A stretch of DNA of 64,000 bases from Kribbella jiaozuonensis (GTDB lineage: Bacteria; Actinomycetota; Actinomycetes; Propionibacteriales; Kribbellaceae): NCBI RefSeq assembly GCF_005233875.1, contig NZ_SZPZ01000004.1, positions 558,001 to 622,000 of the forward strand, read 5' to 3'. This document shows, in pieces, positions 33,774 to 41,808 of the stretch. Each line of letters starts with the position of its first letter. The first letter of the stretch is position 1. The translations under genes were made by a program, and so were the position numbers. The notes beneath the pieces were generated by a model. The model searched no databases. It was given only the letters and a program-made list of their open reading frames with translations, and was not told the DNA's origin.

Positions 33774-34639
33774 GAGCGGGCTCCCGCCAGCGAGGCGAGC
33801 GCGACCTGTGCCTTCTCCCCCGCCGACAACGACAACCGCTGGTTGTACACGAGCACAGGGTTCGCGCCGATGCGGCGGAGTAGGTGGTGGTAGATGCCCG
33901 ACATCGCGCGGCAGGACGCACCGCTGCGCCAGTCGAGGTACGGGAGCAGGCGCCAGCCGAGCGAGTACCAGTCCTGCGCACGGCCCGCGGCGTACCGGAT
34001 GTAGCCGGCCAACCGGCCTTGTGGATCGTCGAGGTTGCCGTGCTCATCGAGTTCGATCCGGACGCCGAAGCGTTCCAGTTCGTCGGCCGGTAGATAGACC
34101 CGGTCGTTGGTCAGGTCCTCGCGGATATCGCGGAGGATGTTGGTCTGCTGGAGGGCAATGCCGAGCTGGTCGGCGTACAGGGCGAGGGTCTCGAGATCGG
34201 ACGAGCCGGTCGGGCCGAAGATCGACAGGCACAGCCGGCCGACCGAACCAGCGACCCGCCGGCAGTACACGACCAGCTCGTCGAAGTCGCCGATGCGTAC
34301 GTCGGTCAGGTCGGTCTCGACACCCGCGACCAGCTCCTCGAAGGCACCAAGCGGCACCGGGTATCGGCGCGCTGCGTCCGCGACCGCGACGTACACAGGC
34401 TCGTGGATATCGCCCAGCCGGCCAAGATCCTTGCGTACTGCGGCAAGCGCGGTGCGCTTCTCCTCCAACGGAAGGTCGCCGTCGCCGATGTCGTCGATCC
34501 GCCGCGCCAACGCGTACAGCGCCGACAAGGCGTTGCGCTTCGGCGGCGGCAGCAGCCGGATGCCGTAGTAGAAGTTGCGCGCCTCGGTGCGCGTGATGTC
34601 CAGGCAGGCTGTGTACGCTTCCTCGACCGTCGCCGTCAC
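33770..34639 (-). CDS. hpnD: HpnD, presqualene diphosphate synthase
   Basis: A 289-residue squalene/phytoene synthase-fold enzyme that condenses two FPP to presqualene diphosphate. The first aspartate motif is DDIGD at 49-53 (ARRIDDIGDGDL) and the second is in LQQTNILRDIREDLTNDRVY. The GTG at 34639 was chosen because it overlaps the hpnC stop by 4 bp (GTGA) and starts at MTATVEEAYTACLDITR, as homologues do. A longer open frame to 35011 is a shadow over hpnC. Confidence 0.94.
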   Translation of the reverse strand: MTATVEEAYTACLDITRTEARNFYYGIRLLPPPKRNALSALYALARRIDDIGDGDLPLEEKRTALAAVRKDLGRLGDIHEPVYVAVADAARRYPVPLGAFEELVAGVETDLTDVRIGDFDELVVYCRRVAGSVGRLCLSIFGPTGSSDLETLALYADQLGIALQQTNILRDIREDLTNDRVYLPADELERFGVRIELDEHGNLDDPQGRLAGYIRYAAGRAQDWYSLGWRLLPYLDWRSGASCRAMSGIYHHLLRRIGANPVLVYNQRLSLSAGEKAQVALASLAGARS

Positions 34640-35481
34640 CGCGCGACCGCCTTGACCATCAACCGCACAGTGTCCACCTTCGTCGGCGTCGCCTGATGAG
34701 CAAGCACATCGCCACCGGTACGACGCAACGCCCGCATTGTCGCCTGACCGCCGGCCACGAACCCGGCCACAGATATCCGGGCCCAGCCGTGCAACCGGCC
34801 AACGATCGCTGCACCTTCGTCGAGCATCTTCGCGGCCCTCGCAGTCTCGAAAATCATCAACTCGCGCAGTTGCTGTGTCGCCCGGCGCTGATCGAGATCG
34901 GTCTCGGCCACGCCGTACGTCGTGAGGTCGGCCTGCGGCAGGTAGATCCGCCCGGCCCGGCGATCCTCGGCGACGTCCTGCCAGTGCTCGATGAGCTGCA
35001 ACGCCGTACACACCAGGTCCGACAGGCGTTCGGTCTCGGGATCGTTGACGTCGAAGACGCCGAGCACCATTCGGCCGACCGGATCGGCGGAGAGCCGGCA
35101 GTAGCCGATCAGGTCCTCGAAGGTCTGGTACCGCGTGACCGTCTGGTCCTGCAAGTTGGCCTGGATCAGGCGGTGGAAGGGATCGGCCGATAGATCGTGC
35201 TGCCGGACGATCGGGCGCAGTCGGCGCAGTACCGGATGGTCCGGCTCTTCGTCGGCCCAGATGCGGTCGAGGTCGACCGTGAACGCACGCAGGGCCGCCG
35301 TACGGTCGCCGGTGTAACTGTCGCCGAGCTCGTCGACGGTGCGCGCGTAGCCGTAGACAGCGTGCAGCGACTCCCGGTGCGCGGCGGGCAGGAGCTTCAG
35401 TGCGACAGGAAAGTTCTCGGTGTGTTCCTTTCTGCCCAGTTCACGGTCGGAAGCGGCATTCTGCACTCCGTCTGGATGCAC
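34636..35481 (-). CDS. hpnC: HpnC, hydroxysqualene synthase
   Basis: A 281-residue squalene synthase-fold protein that converts presqualene diphosphate to hydroxysqualene. Seen are ENFPVALKLLPAAHRESLHA, the aspartate motif DELGD at 50-54 and LIEHWQDVAEDRRAGRIYLP near 170. It is the first gene of the hopanoid operon. The start is GTG 35481; the ribosome site is weak, and another GTG five codons later is possible. It is divergent from the PucR-type gene at 35600 with 118 bp between. Confidence 0.93.
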   Translation of the reverse strand: MHPDGVQNAASDRELGRKEHTENFPVALKLLPAAHRESLHAVYGYARTVDELGDSYTGDRTAALRAFTVDLDRIWADEEPDHPVLRRLRPIVRQHDLSADPFHRLIQANLQDQTVTRYQTFEDLIGYCRLSADPVGRMVLGVFDVNDPETERLSDLVCTALQLIEHWQDVAEDRRAGRIYLPQADLTTYGVAETDLDQRRATQQLRELMIFETARAAKMLDEGAAIVGRLHGWARISVAGFVAGGQATMRALRRTGGDVLAHQATPTKVDTVRLMVKAVAR

Positions 35482-35599
35482 AGTTCCATGATGGGAAGCG
35501 GTTTCGTGCCAACTCTGCCCCGTTGACGAACATTCGACGAGACAGAATTTGTCACAGGATTACAGTTGGCCCCGATGGGTTCCCCTAGAGGAGTCTTCA
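35482..35599. promoter_or_regulatory. Divergent control region: hopanoid operon / PucR-type regulator
   Basis: These 118 bp separate hpnC (-) and the regulator (+) and must contain both promoters. They are less GC-rich than their surroundings. On the + strand TTGACG at 35523-35528 could be a -35 with a weak AATTTG 17 bp downstream. AGAGGAG before ATG 35600 is a good ribosome site. No strong palindrome was found. Confidence 0.5.
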
Positions 35600-36790
35600 A
35601 TGACCATCGCAACCTTCGACCGTGCTCGGCTCGAGGACGCTTTGCTCGACGGACTGCCTGCCCTGGTGGCCGAGGTGCGGGACCGGCTGGCCGAGCACTG
35701 GCCGGACTACGCCGCCTTCCTCGACACCGACCGGGACGCGGTAGTCAAGCCTGCCGAGCTGTTCGTGCATCGGCTGCTGGACATGTCGATCGCCAACCTG
35801 ATCAACCCGGAGCAGACCACGCTCGACCGCGGCGACGAGACGGTACGGCGGGTGTTCGAGGAGATCGGCCGACGCCAACTGCAGGAGGGCAACGATCTCA
35901 CCCGATTGCTGACAGCTTTTCAGCTCGGCGCCCGCGTCGCCTGGCGGCATGTCGCCGCCACCGCGCTGCGGCTGGATTTCGCCCCGGACAACCTCGCCGC
36001 CTTGGCCGACTCGGTATTTGTGTTCGTCAACCAACTGTCTTTCTCCGCGGCCAACGGCTATTTGCAGGAGCAGATCGAGGACGCGATGGCGCGCGAACGA
36101 CGCCGCGAGGATCTCGCCAACCTGCTGCTCTCCGGCCGTGCCGGCACCGAAGCGATCCGGACCGCCGCACAGCAGGCCGCGTGGCGGATCCCCGAGACCG
36201 CCGCGGTGGTCATCTACAGCGACGGCGACCAGGAGCCGGCCGGTGCACTGGTCGCCCGGCTCGAGCCCGGTGCACTACCCATTCGCCGCAACGCGGTCGT
36301 GGTCGGCGCGATCATTCCGGAACCGTCCGGTCCGGGTCGCCGGCTGCAGTTGAGCCGCGAGCTCGCCGGAATGGGTGCGGTGGTTGGCAATTCGGTCGCG
36401 CTGGCCCAACTCCCCCGCAGCCTGGAGATCGCCCGGATCGCAGTCCGGCTGCGGAACACCGGCGTACTGACCGACGACCCGGTCTTCGCCGACGAGCATC
36501 TCGACGCGCTGATCGTGTGGCGGGACGAGGCGCTGGTCGCCGCGTTGCGCGAGGAGATGCTCGCGCCGCTCGCCGGTGAGACCGAGGCAGCCCGCGAGCG
36601 GCTCGCGGAAACCCTGGCCAGCTGGCTGAAGCATTTCGGCGACCGGCAGGCGATCGCGCACGAGCTGAGCATCCACCCCCAGACCGTCCGATACCGCATG
36701 GCGCGACTCAGGGCCTTGTACGGCGATCGCCTGGACGACCCCGAATCACGCGCTCGCCTGTTCCTCGCCCTCGAGTGGCCCGGTCCTTAG
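35600..36790 (+). CDS. PucR/CdaR-type regulator, divergent from hopanoid operon
   Basis: A 396-residue protein with the same plan as the PucR-type protein at 676-1851: an N-terminal helical sensor domain (about 1-165; RQLQEGNDLTRLLTAFQLGA), a middle region with weak GGDEF-like similarity, and a C-terminal PucR helix-turn-helix (LSIHPQTVRYRMARLRALYG) preceded by LAETLASWLKHFGDRQAIAH. ATG 35600 has AGGAG nearby and was preferred to an upstream TTG/GTG-type start. As the divergent neighbour of the seven-gene hopanoid operon it is the likely regulator. Its 3' end overlaps the convergent acyltransferase gene by 45 bp. Confidence 0.87.
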   Translation: MTIATFDRARLEDALLDGLPALVAEVRDRLAEHWPDYAAFLDTDRDAVVKPAELFVHRLLDMSIANLINPEQTTLDRGDETVRRVFEEIGRRQLQEGNDLTRLLTAFQLGARVAWRHVAATALRLDFAPDNLAALADSVFVFVNQLSFSAANGYLQEQIEDAMARERRREDLANLLLSGRAGTEAIRTAAQQAAWRIPETAAVVIYSDGDQEPAGALVARLEPGALPIRRNAVVVGAIIPEPSGPGRRLQLSRELAGMGAVVGNSVALAQLPRSLEIARIAVRLRNTGVLTDDPVFADEHLDALIVWRDEALVAALREEMLAPLAGETEAARERLAETLASWLKHFGDRQAIAHELSIHPQTVRYRMARLRALYGDRLDDPESRARLFLALEWPGP

Positions 36791-38014
36791 CCGGACCAAC
36801 GCCTGGTTGAGGCGAGCGGCCAGGGCCGGACCGTCGATCAGCTGTGGATCAGTCGCGAGACCGATCCCGAGGATGCCTGTCCAGCTCAGCGCACCCACGG
36901 CGAGCGGCGTACCCGGCACCAGCGGAAGGATCGGATACACCCGATCGTGGGGCACACCAGCGAACGACATCTGTTCGGTCGTGCCGGGCATGTTCGAGAC
37001 CACCGCGTGCAGGAATCGTTGCCCGTACACCGTTGGCGCGAACCACCGCGCGAACGGCTCCGGCACGATCCGCAGTCCGGTCGCCAGCACGAACCGCGAG
37101 GCCAGCGCCCGCGTCGGCCGCTGCAGCCGCTTCGTCCGCGCTGACACCTCGGTCAGCAACTCGTCGAACGGACGCCCGTCCACCGGCACCTCGACCATGA
37201 TCGCGGCCGTCGCATTGCCCTCGGCCGCGCTGTCAGGCCTCCGGACCATCGTGGTCACCGAGAAGCGCAGGTACCCGTTCACCGCCTGCGCGAGCCCGGG
37301 CGCGACGGCGTACACGCTGTCGGCGAGCAGGGCAATCAAGAGATCGGTGACGCGTACGCCGCGAGCCGACGCGGCCCGGCGTACGACGTCGAGCTCGATC
37401 GCTGCGGTGTCGAATTCGCGGCGGAGGGAGCTGGGTGGCAGCTTGGCCGCCGTACCGTCCGTTGCGAGTTGGGCGAGACCGATGGTGGTGGCGACGGCGC
37501 GCGTCAGCCGGCCCGGAGCGGCGCCGGACGGCAGCTCGATCTTGGTCGGGGGCTCGAAGAGGCTGAAGGCCTGCAGGACAGTTCCGATGCCGTCAGCAAT
37601 CGAATGGTGGACCAGGACGACCAGGCCGTCGGCGCCACCAGGGCCGATGTCGCGGACGATCGCGATCCGCCACATCGGGCGGTCCCTCGGCATCGGCTGC
37701 TCGGCCAGGTCGGCGACGTACCGCAGCAGGCCGGAGTACCCGTCGGTGGACTGGTGCTCGACGACGTGCCAGTCCAGGTCGACCTCGTCGGCCTCGACCC
37801 AGCGCGGCCGGCGCCAGCGCGACGACTTGCCGAGTCGCTGATGCATCCGCGGCAACTGCGCGAACCCGTCCGCGACCAGCTTGCGGACCTCGTCGATCGT
37901 CGGCCGCTGGTCGGAGGGTTCGAGGACGACGACGCCGCCGACGTGCTGCGGGGCGCCGGTCCGCTCGATATGCAGGAAGAACGCGTCGGCCGACGGTACG
38001 ACGATGCCTTTCAC
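36746..38014 (-). CDS. Wax ester synthase/diacylglycerol acyltransferase (WS/DGAT)
   Basis: A 422-residue bacterial WS/DGAT that joins acyl-CoA to a fatty alcohol or diacylglycerol for storage lipid. The catalytic motif HHxxxDG is HHSIADG at 136-142. Other family features are the N-terminal PSADAFFLHIERTGAPQHVG, and near the C-terminus TVYGQRFLHAVVSNMPGTTE with the conserved ND/N-PG type segment, then AGVPHDRVYPILPLVPGTPL. Its ATG overlaps the stop of the SDR gene by 4 bp, so the two form an operon. The partial overlap with the PucR-type gene at the 3' ends is unusual in length (45 bp). Confidence 0.94.
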   Translation of the reverse strand: MKGIVVPSADAFFLHIERTGAPQHVGGVVVLEPSDQRPTIDEVRKLVADGFAQLPRMHQRLGKSSRWRRPRWVEADEVDLDWHVVEHQSTDGYSGLLRYVADLAEQPMPRDRPMWRIAIVRDIGPGGADGLVVLVHHSIADGIGTVLQAFSLFEPPTKIELPSGAAPGRLTRAVATTIGLAQLATDGTAAKLPPSSLRREFDTAAIELDVVRRAASARGVRVTDLLIALLADSVYAVAPGLAQAVNGYLRFSVTTMVRRPDSAAEGNATAAIMVEVPVDGRPFDELLTEVSARTKRLQRPTRALASRFVLATGLRIVPEPFARWFAPTVYGQRFLHAVVSNMPGTTEQMSFAGVPHDRVYPILPLVPGTPLAVGALSWTGILGIGLATDPQLIDGPALAARLNQALVRLRTGPLEGEEQASA

Positions 38015-38781
38015 CGTGGCATCACCCGTTCGCCGAAGCGGGCCGAGAGCCGCCGGTACAGCCCCGGAGCGAGCGCGCGTACGGCGGGTGCGACGCGAAG
38101 CCAGCCGGGGATCCAGATCTCGGCTCGGTCGTTGGCGATGCCATCGACCAGCGCCTGCGCGACGGTGGTGGCGGGCAGCGGACGCGGGCGCTTGCGGTCG
38201 TACGGCCGGCCGCGAGCGCTGAAGAAACCGGTGTCGACGACGCCCGGGATGGTCAGGCTCACGGATACACCACTACCACGAATCTCCAGCCGGAGGCTCT
38301 CGGCGAAGACGTCGAGGGCGGCTTTCGTGGCGGCGTACACGGCCTCACCGGCGACCGCCGTACGGCCGGCGATCGAGCCGACCAGCGCGACGTGCCCGCT
38401 CCCCCGCTCGACCATTGACGGAAGCAAGCACCTGACCAACTGCAGCGGCGCCAGCAGATCGAGCGCGACCAACTGGTCGATCTCCTCGGCCCGCATCTCC
38501 ACGAACGGCCCCGACCACCCGAGCCCGGCATTCGCGACGAGGATGTCGATCCGCCCATGCACAGCCAGCGCAGCGTCCGCTACCTCAGCAGCCGTCTCCG
38601 CAGCCGCAAGATCCCCCAGGACCGGCACGCCGCCGACCCGCGCGGCGACCGCGGCAGTCCGCTCCGCGTCGCGTCCGTGCACCACCACCTGAGCGCCCGA
38701 TACTGCGAGCCGCTCCGCCACCGCGGCGCCGATCCCCGCCGACGCACCGGTGACGAGTGCAACCTTTCCGTCCAGCCGCAT
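38011..38781 (-). CDS. Short-chain dehydrogenase/reductase
   Basis: A 256-residue classical SDR: cofactor motif TGASAGIG at 10-17, NAG motif VANAGLGWSG, catalytic Ser in VGSIAG and YxxxK in VYAATKAALD. The C-terminal extension PAVRALAPGLYRRLSARFGE resembles SDRs of lipid metabolism. It is coupled to the WS/DGAT gene (ATGA overlap), so it may reduce an acyl or keto intermediate for storage-lipid synthesis; this is inferred from context. Confidence 0.9.
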   Translation of the reverse strand: MRLDGKVALVTGASAGIGAAVAERLAVSGAQVVVHGRDAERTAAVAARVGGVPVLGDLAAAETAAEVADAALAVHGRIDILVANAGLGWSGPFVEMRAEEIDQLVALDLLAPLQLVRCLLPSMVERGSGHVALVGSIAGRTAVAGEAVYAATKAALDVFAESLRLEIRGSGVSVSLTIPGVVDTGFFSARGRPYDRKRPRPLPATTVAQALVDGIANDRAEIWIPGWLRVAPAVRALAPGLYRRLSARFGERVMPR

Positions 38782-38846
38782 CGCACCTCCCTGTGCTCAG
38801 CATGATGCCAAGAGCAACCAGGTGTGCGAGGGGCGGCGTCGACGGA

Positions 38847-39230
38847 TCAGGCTCGGACGGCCAGTGCGGTGAGCAGGGCGGACACGATCCCGCCGTACAG
38901 GACGAGCAGGGCAATGAACGGGAGCACGCTGCCGACAGGTGCTCGGCTCCGGATGCTCTTGGTCTCGAAGTAGTTCAGGCTCGGACCCCAGCCGAACGGC
39001 GACAGTGGTGGCTCGCCGTTGGCACTCCCTGGCAGCCCGTGACCGCCGTAGGTCGGGATGGATCCGTCTGGCAACGCAGGCGGCGGCGCCGCCTTCTCCT
39101 CAAAAGGCACGGTGTTCCTCCCCAGGAACCACCTGCCGTCGCTCCTCAGCATCCCCAGCCGGCAAGGTGTCAGACCCCACTCTGCACTACCAATACGAGA
39201 CCTGGCATGCCACCAATTCCGGGTGTTCAC
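38847..39230 (-). CDS. Small membrane protein, hypothetical
   Basis: An open frame of 127 codons (GTG start at 39230; an ATG at 39152 would give 101 residues). The C-terminal part has one hydrophobic segment (LPFIALLVLYGGIVSALLTA) and before it a proline/glycine-rich stretch (PPPALPDGSIPTYGGHGLPG). No family is recognised. The start and reality of the gene are uncertain. In its favour, it fills the otherwise empty gap between the SDR gene and the Nep1-like gene, and the hydrophobic helix is well formed. Confidence 0.4.
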   Translation of the reverse strand: MNTRNWWHARSRIGSAEWGLTPCRLGMLRSDGRWFLGRNTVPFEEKAAPPPALPDGSIPTYGGHGLPGSANGEPPLSPFGWGPSLNYFETKSIRSRAPVGSVLPFIALLVLYGGIVSALLTALAVRA

Positions 39231-39255
39231 AGACCGTCAACCTGTAGGCACGTGA

Positions 39256-39265
39256 CGTATATACG
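39256..39265. promoter_or_regulatory. Nested palindrome upstream of the Nep1-like gene
   Basis: The perfect palindrome CGTATATACG is flanked by arms GCACG (39249-39253) and CGTGC (39268-39272). It lies about 72 bp upstream of the 39337 start in a locally AT-rich spot, so it may be an operator or promoter element. The regulator is unknown. Confidence 0.4.
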
Positions 39266-39336
39266 CCCGTGCATAACGGCTGGCATCCTCGTGCCGTTCC
39301 TTTCCGCCCTGAACTAAGTTCTGAAGGAGCATTTCG

Positions 39337-40113
39337 ATGAAAGTGTCCGCCCGCCGCACGCTCGGCGTGGTCCTCGGAACCGCCGCCCTGATCGTCACCT
39401 CGGCCGCCGTCGCGTTCGCCGCGCCGCCGCCGAGCCTCCCGCAGAACGCCGACGGCTACGAGCAGTCGTTCTCGCCGGCCTACGACTACGACGGCGACGG
39501 GTGCTACGCCACCCCCGCCATCGGAGCCGACGGCACGCTCAACCCCGGCCTCAACCCGACCGGCGCCGTGAACGGCAACTGCCGCGACCAGTCCGACCTC
39601 GACAACTCACAGACCTACTCGCGCGAGAAGTGCAACAACGGCTGGTGCGCGGTCGTGTACGCCAGCTACTTCGAGAAGGACCAGGCGTTGCCCGGCAGCA
39701 GCCTCGGCGGCCACCGGCACGACTGGGAGCACGTGATCTCCTGGATCAACCAGGCGTCGAACCAGGTCGAGTACGTGACCACGACGCAGCACTCGAGCCA
39801 GGTCACCTACGCCCGCTCGCAGGTCCGGTTCGACGGATCGCACCCGAAGGTCGTCTACCACAAGGACGGCGCGAGCACGCACTTCTTCCGCCTGGCCAAC
39901 AGCAACGACGAGCCGCCGGAGAACCACTACCACAACTGGCGGTACCCGCCGCTGGTCGGCTGGAACGGCTACCCGAGCACATCGCTGCGCGACATCCTGA
40001 TGAACGCCGACTTCGGCTCGGCCACGATCAAGATCACCGACAAGGACGACCGGTTCCGCAACCTGCTGAACGCATCCAAGCCGTCCGGGATCCCGTTCGA
40101 CCCCTGGGCCTGA
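39337..40113 (+). CDS. Nep1-like (NLP/NPP1) secreted protein
   Basis: A 258-residue protein of the necrosis- and ethylene-inducing peptide family. Signal peptide 1-29 (cleavage near AFA|AP). The family heptapeptide GHRHDWE is intact at 125-131, within GGHRHDWEHVISWIN. Four cysteines (CYATP, NCRD, EKCNNGWC) fit disulfides of NLP types. Family members from plant-associated microbes are cytolysins acting on plant sphingolipids, but many are not toxic. ATG 39337 has AAGGAG upstream. A hairpin follows the stop. Confidence 0.92.
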   Translation: MKVSARRTLGVVLGTAALIVTSAAVAFAAPPPSLPQNADGYEQSFSPAYDYDGDGCYATPAIGADGTLNPGLNPTGAVNGNCRDQSDLDNSQTYSREKCNNGWCAVVYASYFEKDQALPGSSLGGHRHDWEHVISWINQASNQVEYVTTTQHSSQVTYARSQVRFDGSHPKVVYHKDGASTHFFRLANSNDEPPENHYHNWRYPPLVGWNGYPSTSLRDILMNADFGSATIKITDKDDRFRNLLNASKPSGIPFDPWA

Positions 40114-40124
40114 CTATCTGAAAG

Positions 40125-40153
40125 GGGCGCGCTCAGTCCTGCTGGGCGCGCCC
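40125..40153. terminator. Terminator hairpin between convergent genes
   Basis: An 8-bp perfect stem (GGGCGCGC paired with GCGCGCCC) with a 13-base loop, after the Nep1-like stop (40113) and extending into the last codons of the convergent TetR gene (stop at 40133). Confidence 0.6.
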
Positions 40154-40726
40154 GCCAGGGGTGGTCAGCGAATCCGCGACCAGATCGATCATCGCCTCGT
40201 GCCGCTCGGCCGCCGTGTCAGCCTGACCGAGCGCGACCGTGTCCAGGAAGACCCGGCTGACCACGAGCTCGGCCGCCGCCTGCACCCGGTCCGGCTCCGC
40301 GACCACATCATCGGCCCCGGCCAGTACGTCGGCCACGGTCTCGGTCGCCTCGGCGAACAGCTCCGCCGCCCGCTCCGCGATCTCCGGATGCCCCTGCGCC
40401 TCCCGGAACACGATGGTCCGGGCAGCCCGGTCGTGCTCCAACTCCTCCGCCATCGTCGCCACGACCGCCCGCAACCGCAGCCGTACGGAGCGGCCCTGCG
40501 CGACGGACCGCAGTACCTCGCTCGGCGTCGGGCGTTCCTGCACGATCGCGAGCAGCAGGTCGAGCTTGGTCGCGAAGTGGTAGAACACCAGGCCGGACGG
40601 TACGCCGGCCTCGTGCGCGATCCGGGCCGTCGACGTCGCGTCGTACCCGTGCTCGGCGAACAGCCGCTCGGCAGTCTCGACGATGACCTGCCGTTTGGTG
40701 TGACGCGCGTGCGCGGATGCCGTCAT
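40133..40726 (-). CDS. TetR family repressor coupled to a desaturase-like gene
   Basis: A 197-residue TetR protein: helix-turn-helix RQVIVETAERLFAEHGYDAT, STARIAHEAGVPSGLVFYHF then ATKLDLLLAIVQE. Its ATG overlaps the stop of the upstream desaturase-like gene by 4 bp, so it is expressed with it and likely represses it through the palindrome at 41715-41736. The C-terminal domain has no recognised ligand. Confidence 0.88.
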   Translation of the reverse strand: MTASAHARHTKRQVIVETAERLFAEHGYDATSTARIAHEAGVPSGLVFYHFATKLDLLLAIVQERPTPSEVLRSVAQGRSVRLRLRAVVATMAEELEHDRAARTIVFREAQGHPEIAERAAELFAEATETVADVLAGADDVVAEPDRVQAAAELVVSRVFLDTVALGQADTAAERHEAMIDLVADSLTTPGGRAQQD

Positions 40727-41649
40727 GATTCGGCGGGCCAGGCCTCACCCTTTCGCTCGGCGCCGAGCTCGGCGGCTCGCCGCAGGGACTTGAAGACGTA
40801 GTCCGGCACCCGGAGTCCGCGCCGGTTCTCGAACATCAGCTCGTACTCCGCGCGGCCGACCTTGCGCGCGTAGTCGCGCAGCTCGCCCTCGCCGCCCTTG
40901 CTGATCTCCAGCGCTTCCATCACGTCACCGAACTCGGCCCGCTGCCGCTTGTTGTAAGCACCCACGACATCGAACGTACGCTTCCGCAACGCGCGCGTCA
41001 GCCACCGCTGCCAGCCGGAGAGTTGTCCCCAGAGTTCCTGCGCGGCCATCTGGTAGTAGGCGAAGTGCCCCGGCTCCTGCCGCTTGATCGGCGCGACCAC
41101 GGTCGCGGCGATCGCTCGCTCGCCGAGCTCGAGCAGTCCGGCGTGAAGCTTGTTGTAGGCAAGCACCGCGGAGCGCTCGGTCGCCAGCCCGGTCAGGTAG
41201 TAGAGCATCCGGCTGATGTCCTGTACGCCGGGCATCTTGCCGAGCGCACCGAGCAGCTTGAGCTTGAAGTCGACGTCGGTCAGGTTCGGCTCGTGCGCCT
41301 CGATCCCGGCCAGCTCCTGCATCTGGTCCAGGATCAGTCCGTGCCGCGTCTCCTGCGGCATCCAGACGTCCGCGTAGAACCGCCGGTCGACCTCGGGCGG
41401 GTCCGGCAGCAGGATGTTCAGCTCCAGTACGTTCCGCTCGACCTCGAGCTCGACCCGGGTCATGTAGGCCAGCACCGACCCGAAGCGCTCGGCCAGCAGC
41501 CGCGGACGCTTCATCGTGTAGTCCACGCTCTCGAGCGGAATCGGCGGGTGTTCCTCGCCGAGACGCTCGACGTGGTCGGCCAGCTTGGAGTCTTCCCGGC
41601 GCTTGCGGCTTCGCCGGCGCGGGACGGTGGTGATATCGCTCAACGACAT
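40723..41649 (-). CDS. Acyl-ACP desaturase-like di-iron (ferritin-fold) protein
   Basis: A 308-residue ferritin-like protein with the ligand set of stearoyl-ACP desaturases: a glutamate in RVELEVERNV (near 67-71), ExxH at 100-103 (ETRH), Glu158 in ATERSAV and a second ExxH at 192-195 (EPGH). Desaturation of an acyl chain is the probable activity; related actinobacterial proteins have no proven substrate. ATG 41649 begins MSLSDITTVPRRRSRKR; an upstream start 63 bp away has no support. It is co-transcribed with the TetR gene. Confidence 0.82.
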   Translation of the reverse strand: MSLSDITTVPRRRSRKRREDSKLADHVERLGEEHPPIPLESVDYTMKRPRLLAERFGSVLAYMTRVELEVERNVLELNILLPDPPEVDRRFYADVWMPQETRHGLILDQMQELAGIEAHEPNLTDVDFKLKLLGALGKMPGVQDISRMLYYLTGLATERSAVLAYNKLHAGLLELGERAIAATVVAPIKRQEPGHFAYYQMAAQELWGQLSGWQRWLTRALRKRTFDVVGAYNKRQRAEFGDVMEALEISKGGEGELRDYARKVGRAEYELMFENRRGLRVPDYVFKSLRRAAELGAERKGEAWPAES

Positions 41650-41714
41650 AAGGCGGCACCTCGCTCGTTCGACAGGGATGCCAGCTCGATCCCCCACAGG
41701 TAAGCCTAACAAAG

Positions 41715-41736
41715 TAACTGACTGATCAGTCAGTCA
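41715..41736 (-). promoter_or_regulatory. TetR operator candidate upstream of the desaturase-like gene
   Basis: A 22-bp palindrome with one mismatch, centred on the perfect CTGACTGATCAGTCAG (41718-41733). It is 65 bp upstream of the 41649 start. Position and symmetry suit the co-transcribed TetR protein. Confidence 0.75.
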
Positions 41737-41760
41737 GAAGCTGTGACGCCAGCAACACGA

Positions 41761-41796
41761 CAGCGGGCGGCGGTCCAAGAGGACCACCGCCCGCTG
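41761..41796 (-). terminator. Terminator hairpin after the alpha-galactosidase gene
   Basis: A 16-bp stem with one mismatch (left arm CAGCGGGCGGCGGTCC, right arm GGACCACCGCCCGCTG) and a 4-base loop, 12 bp downstream of the GH27 stop on the minus strand. It lies 24 bp from the desaturase operon's palindrome and so separates the two transcription units. Confidence 0.85.
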
Positions 41797-41808
41797 CTGC
41801 GGGTAAAG

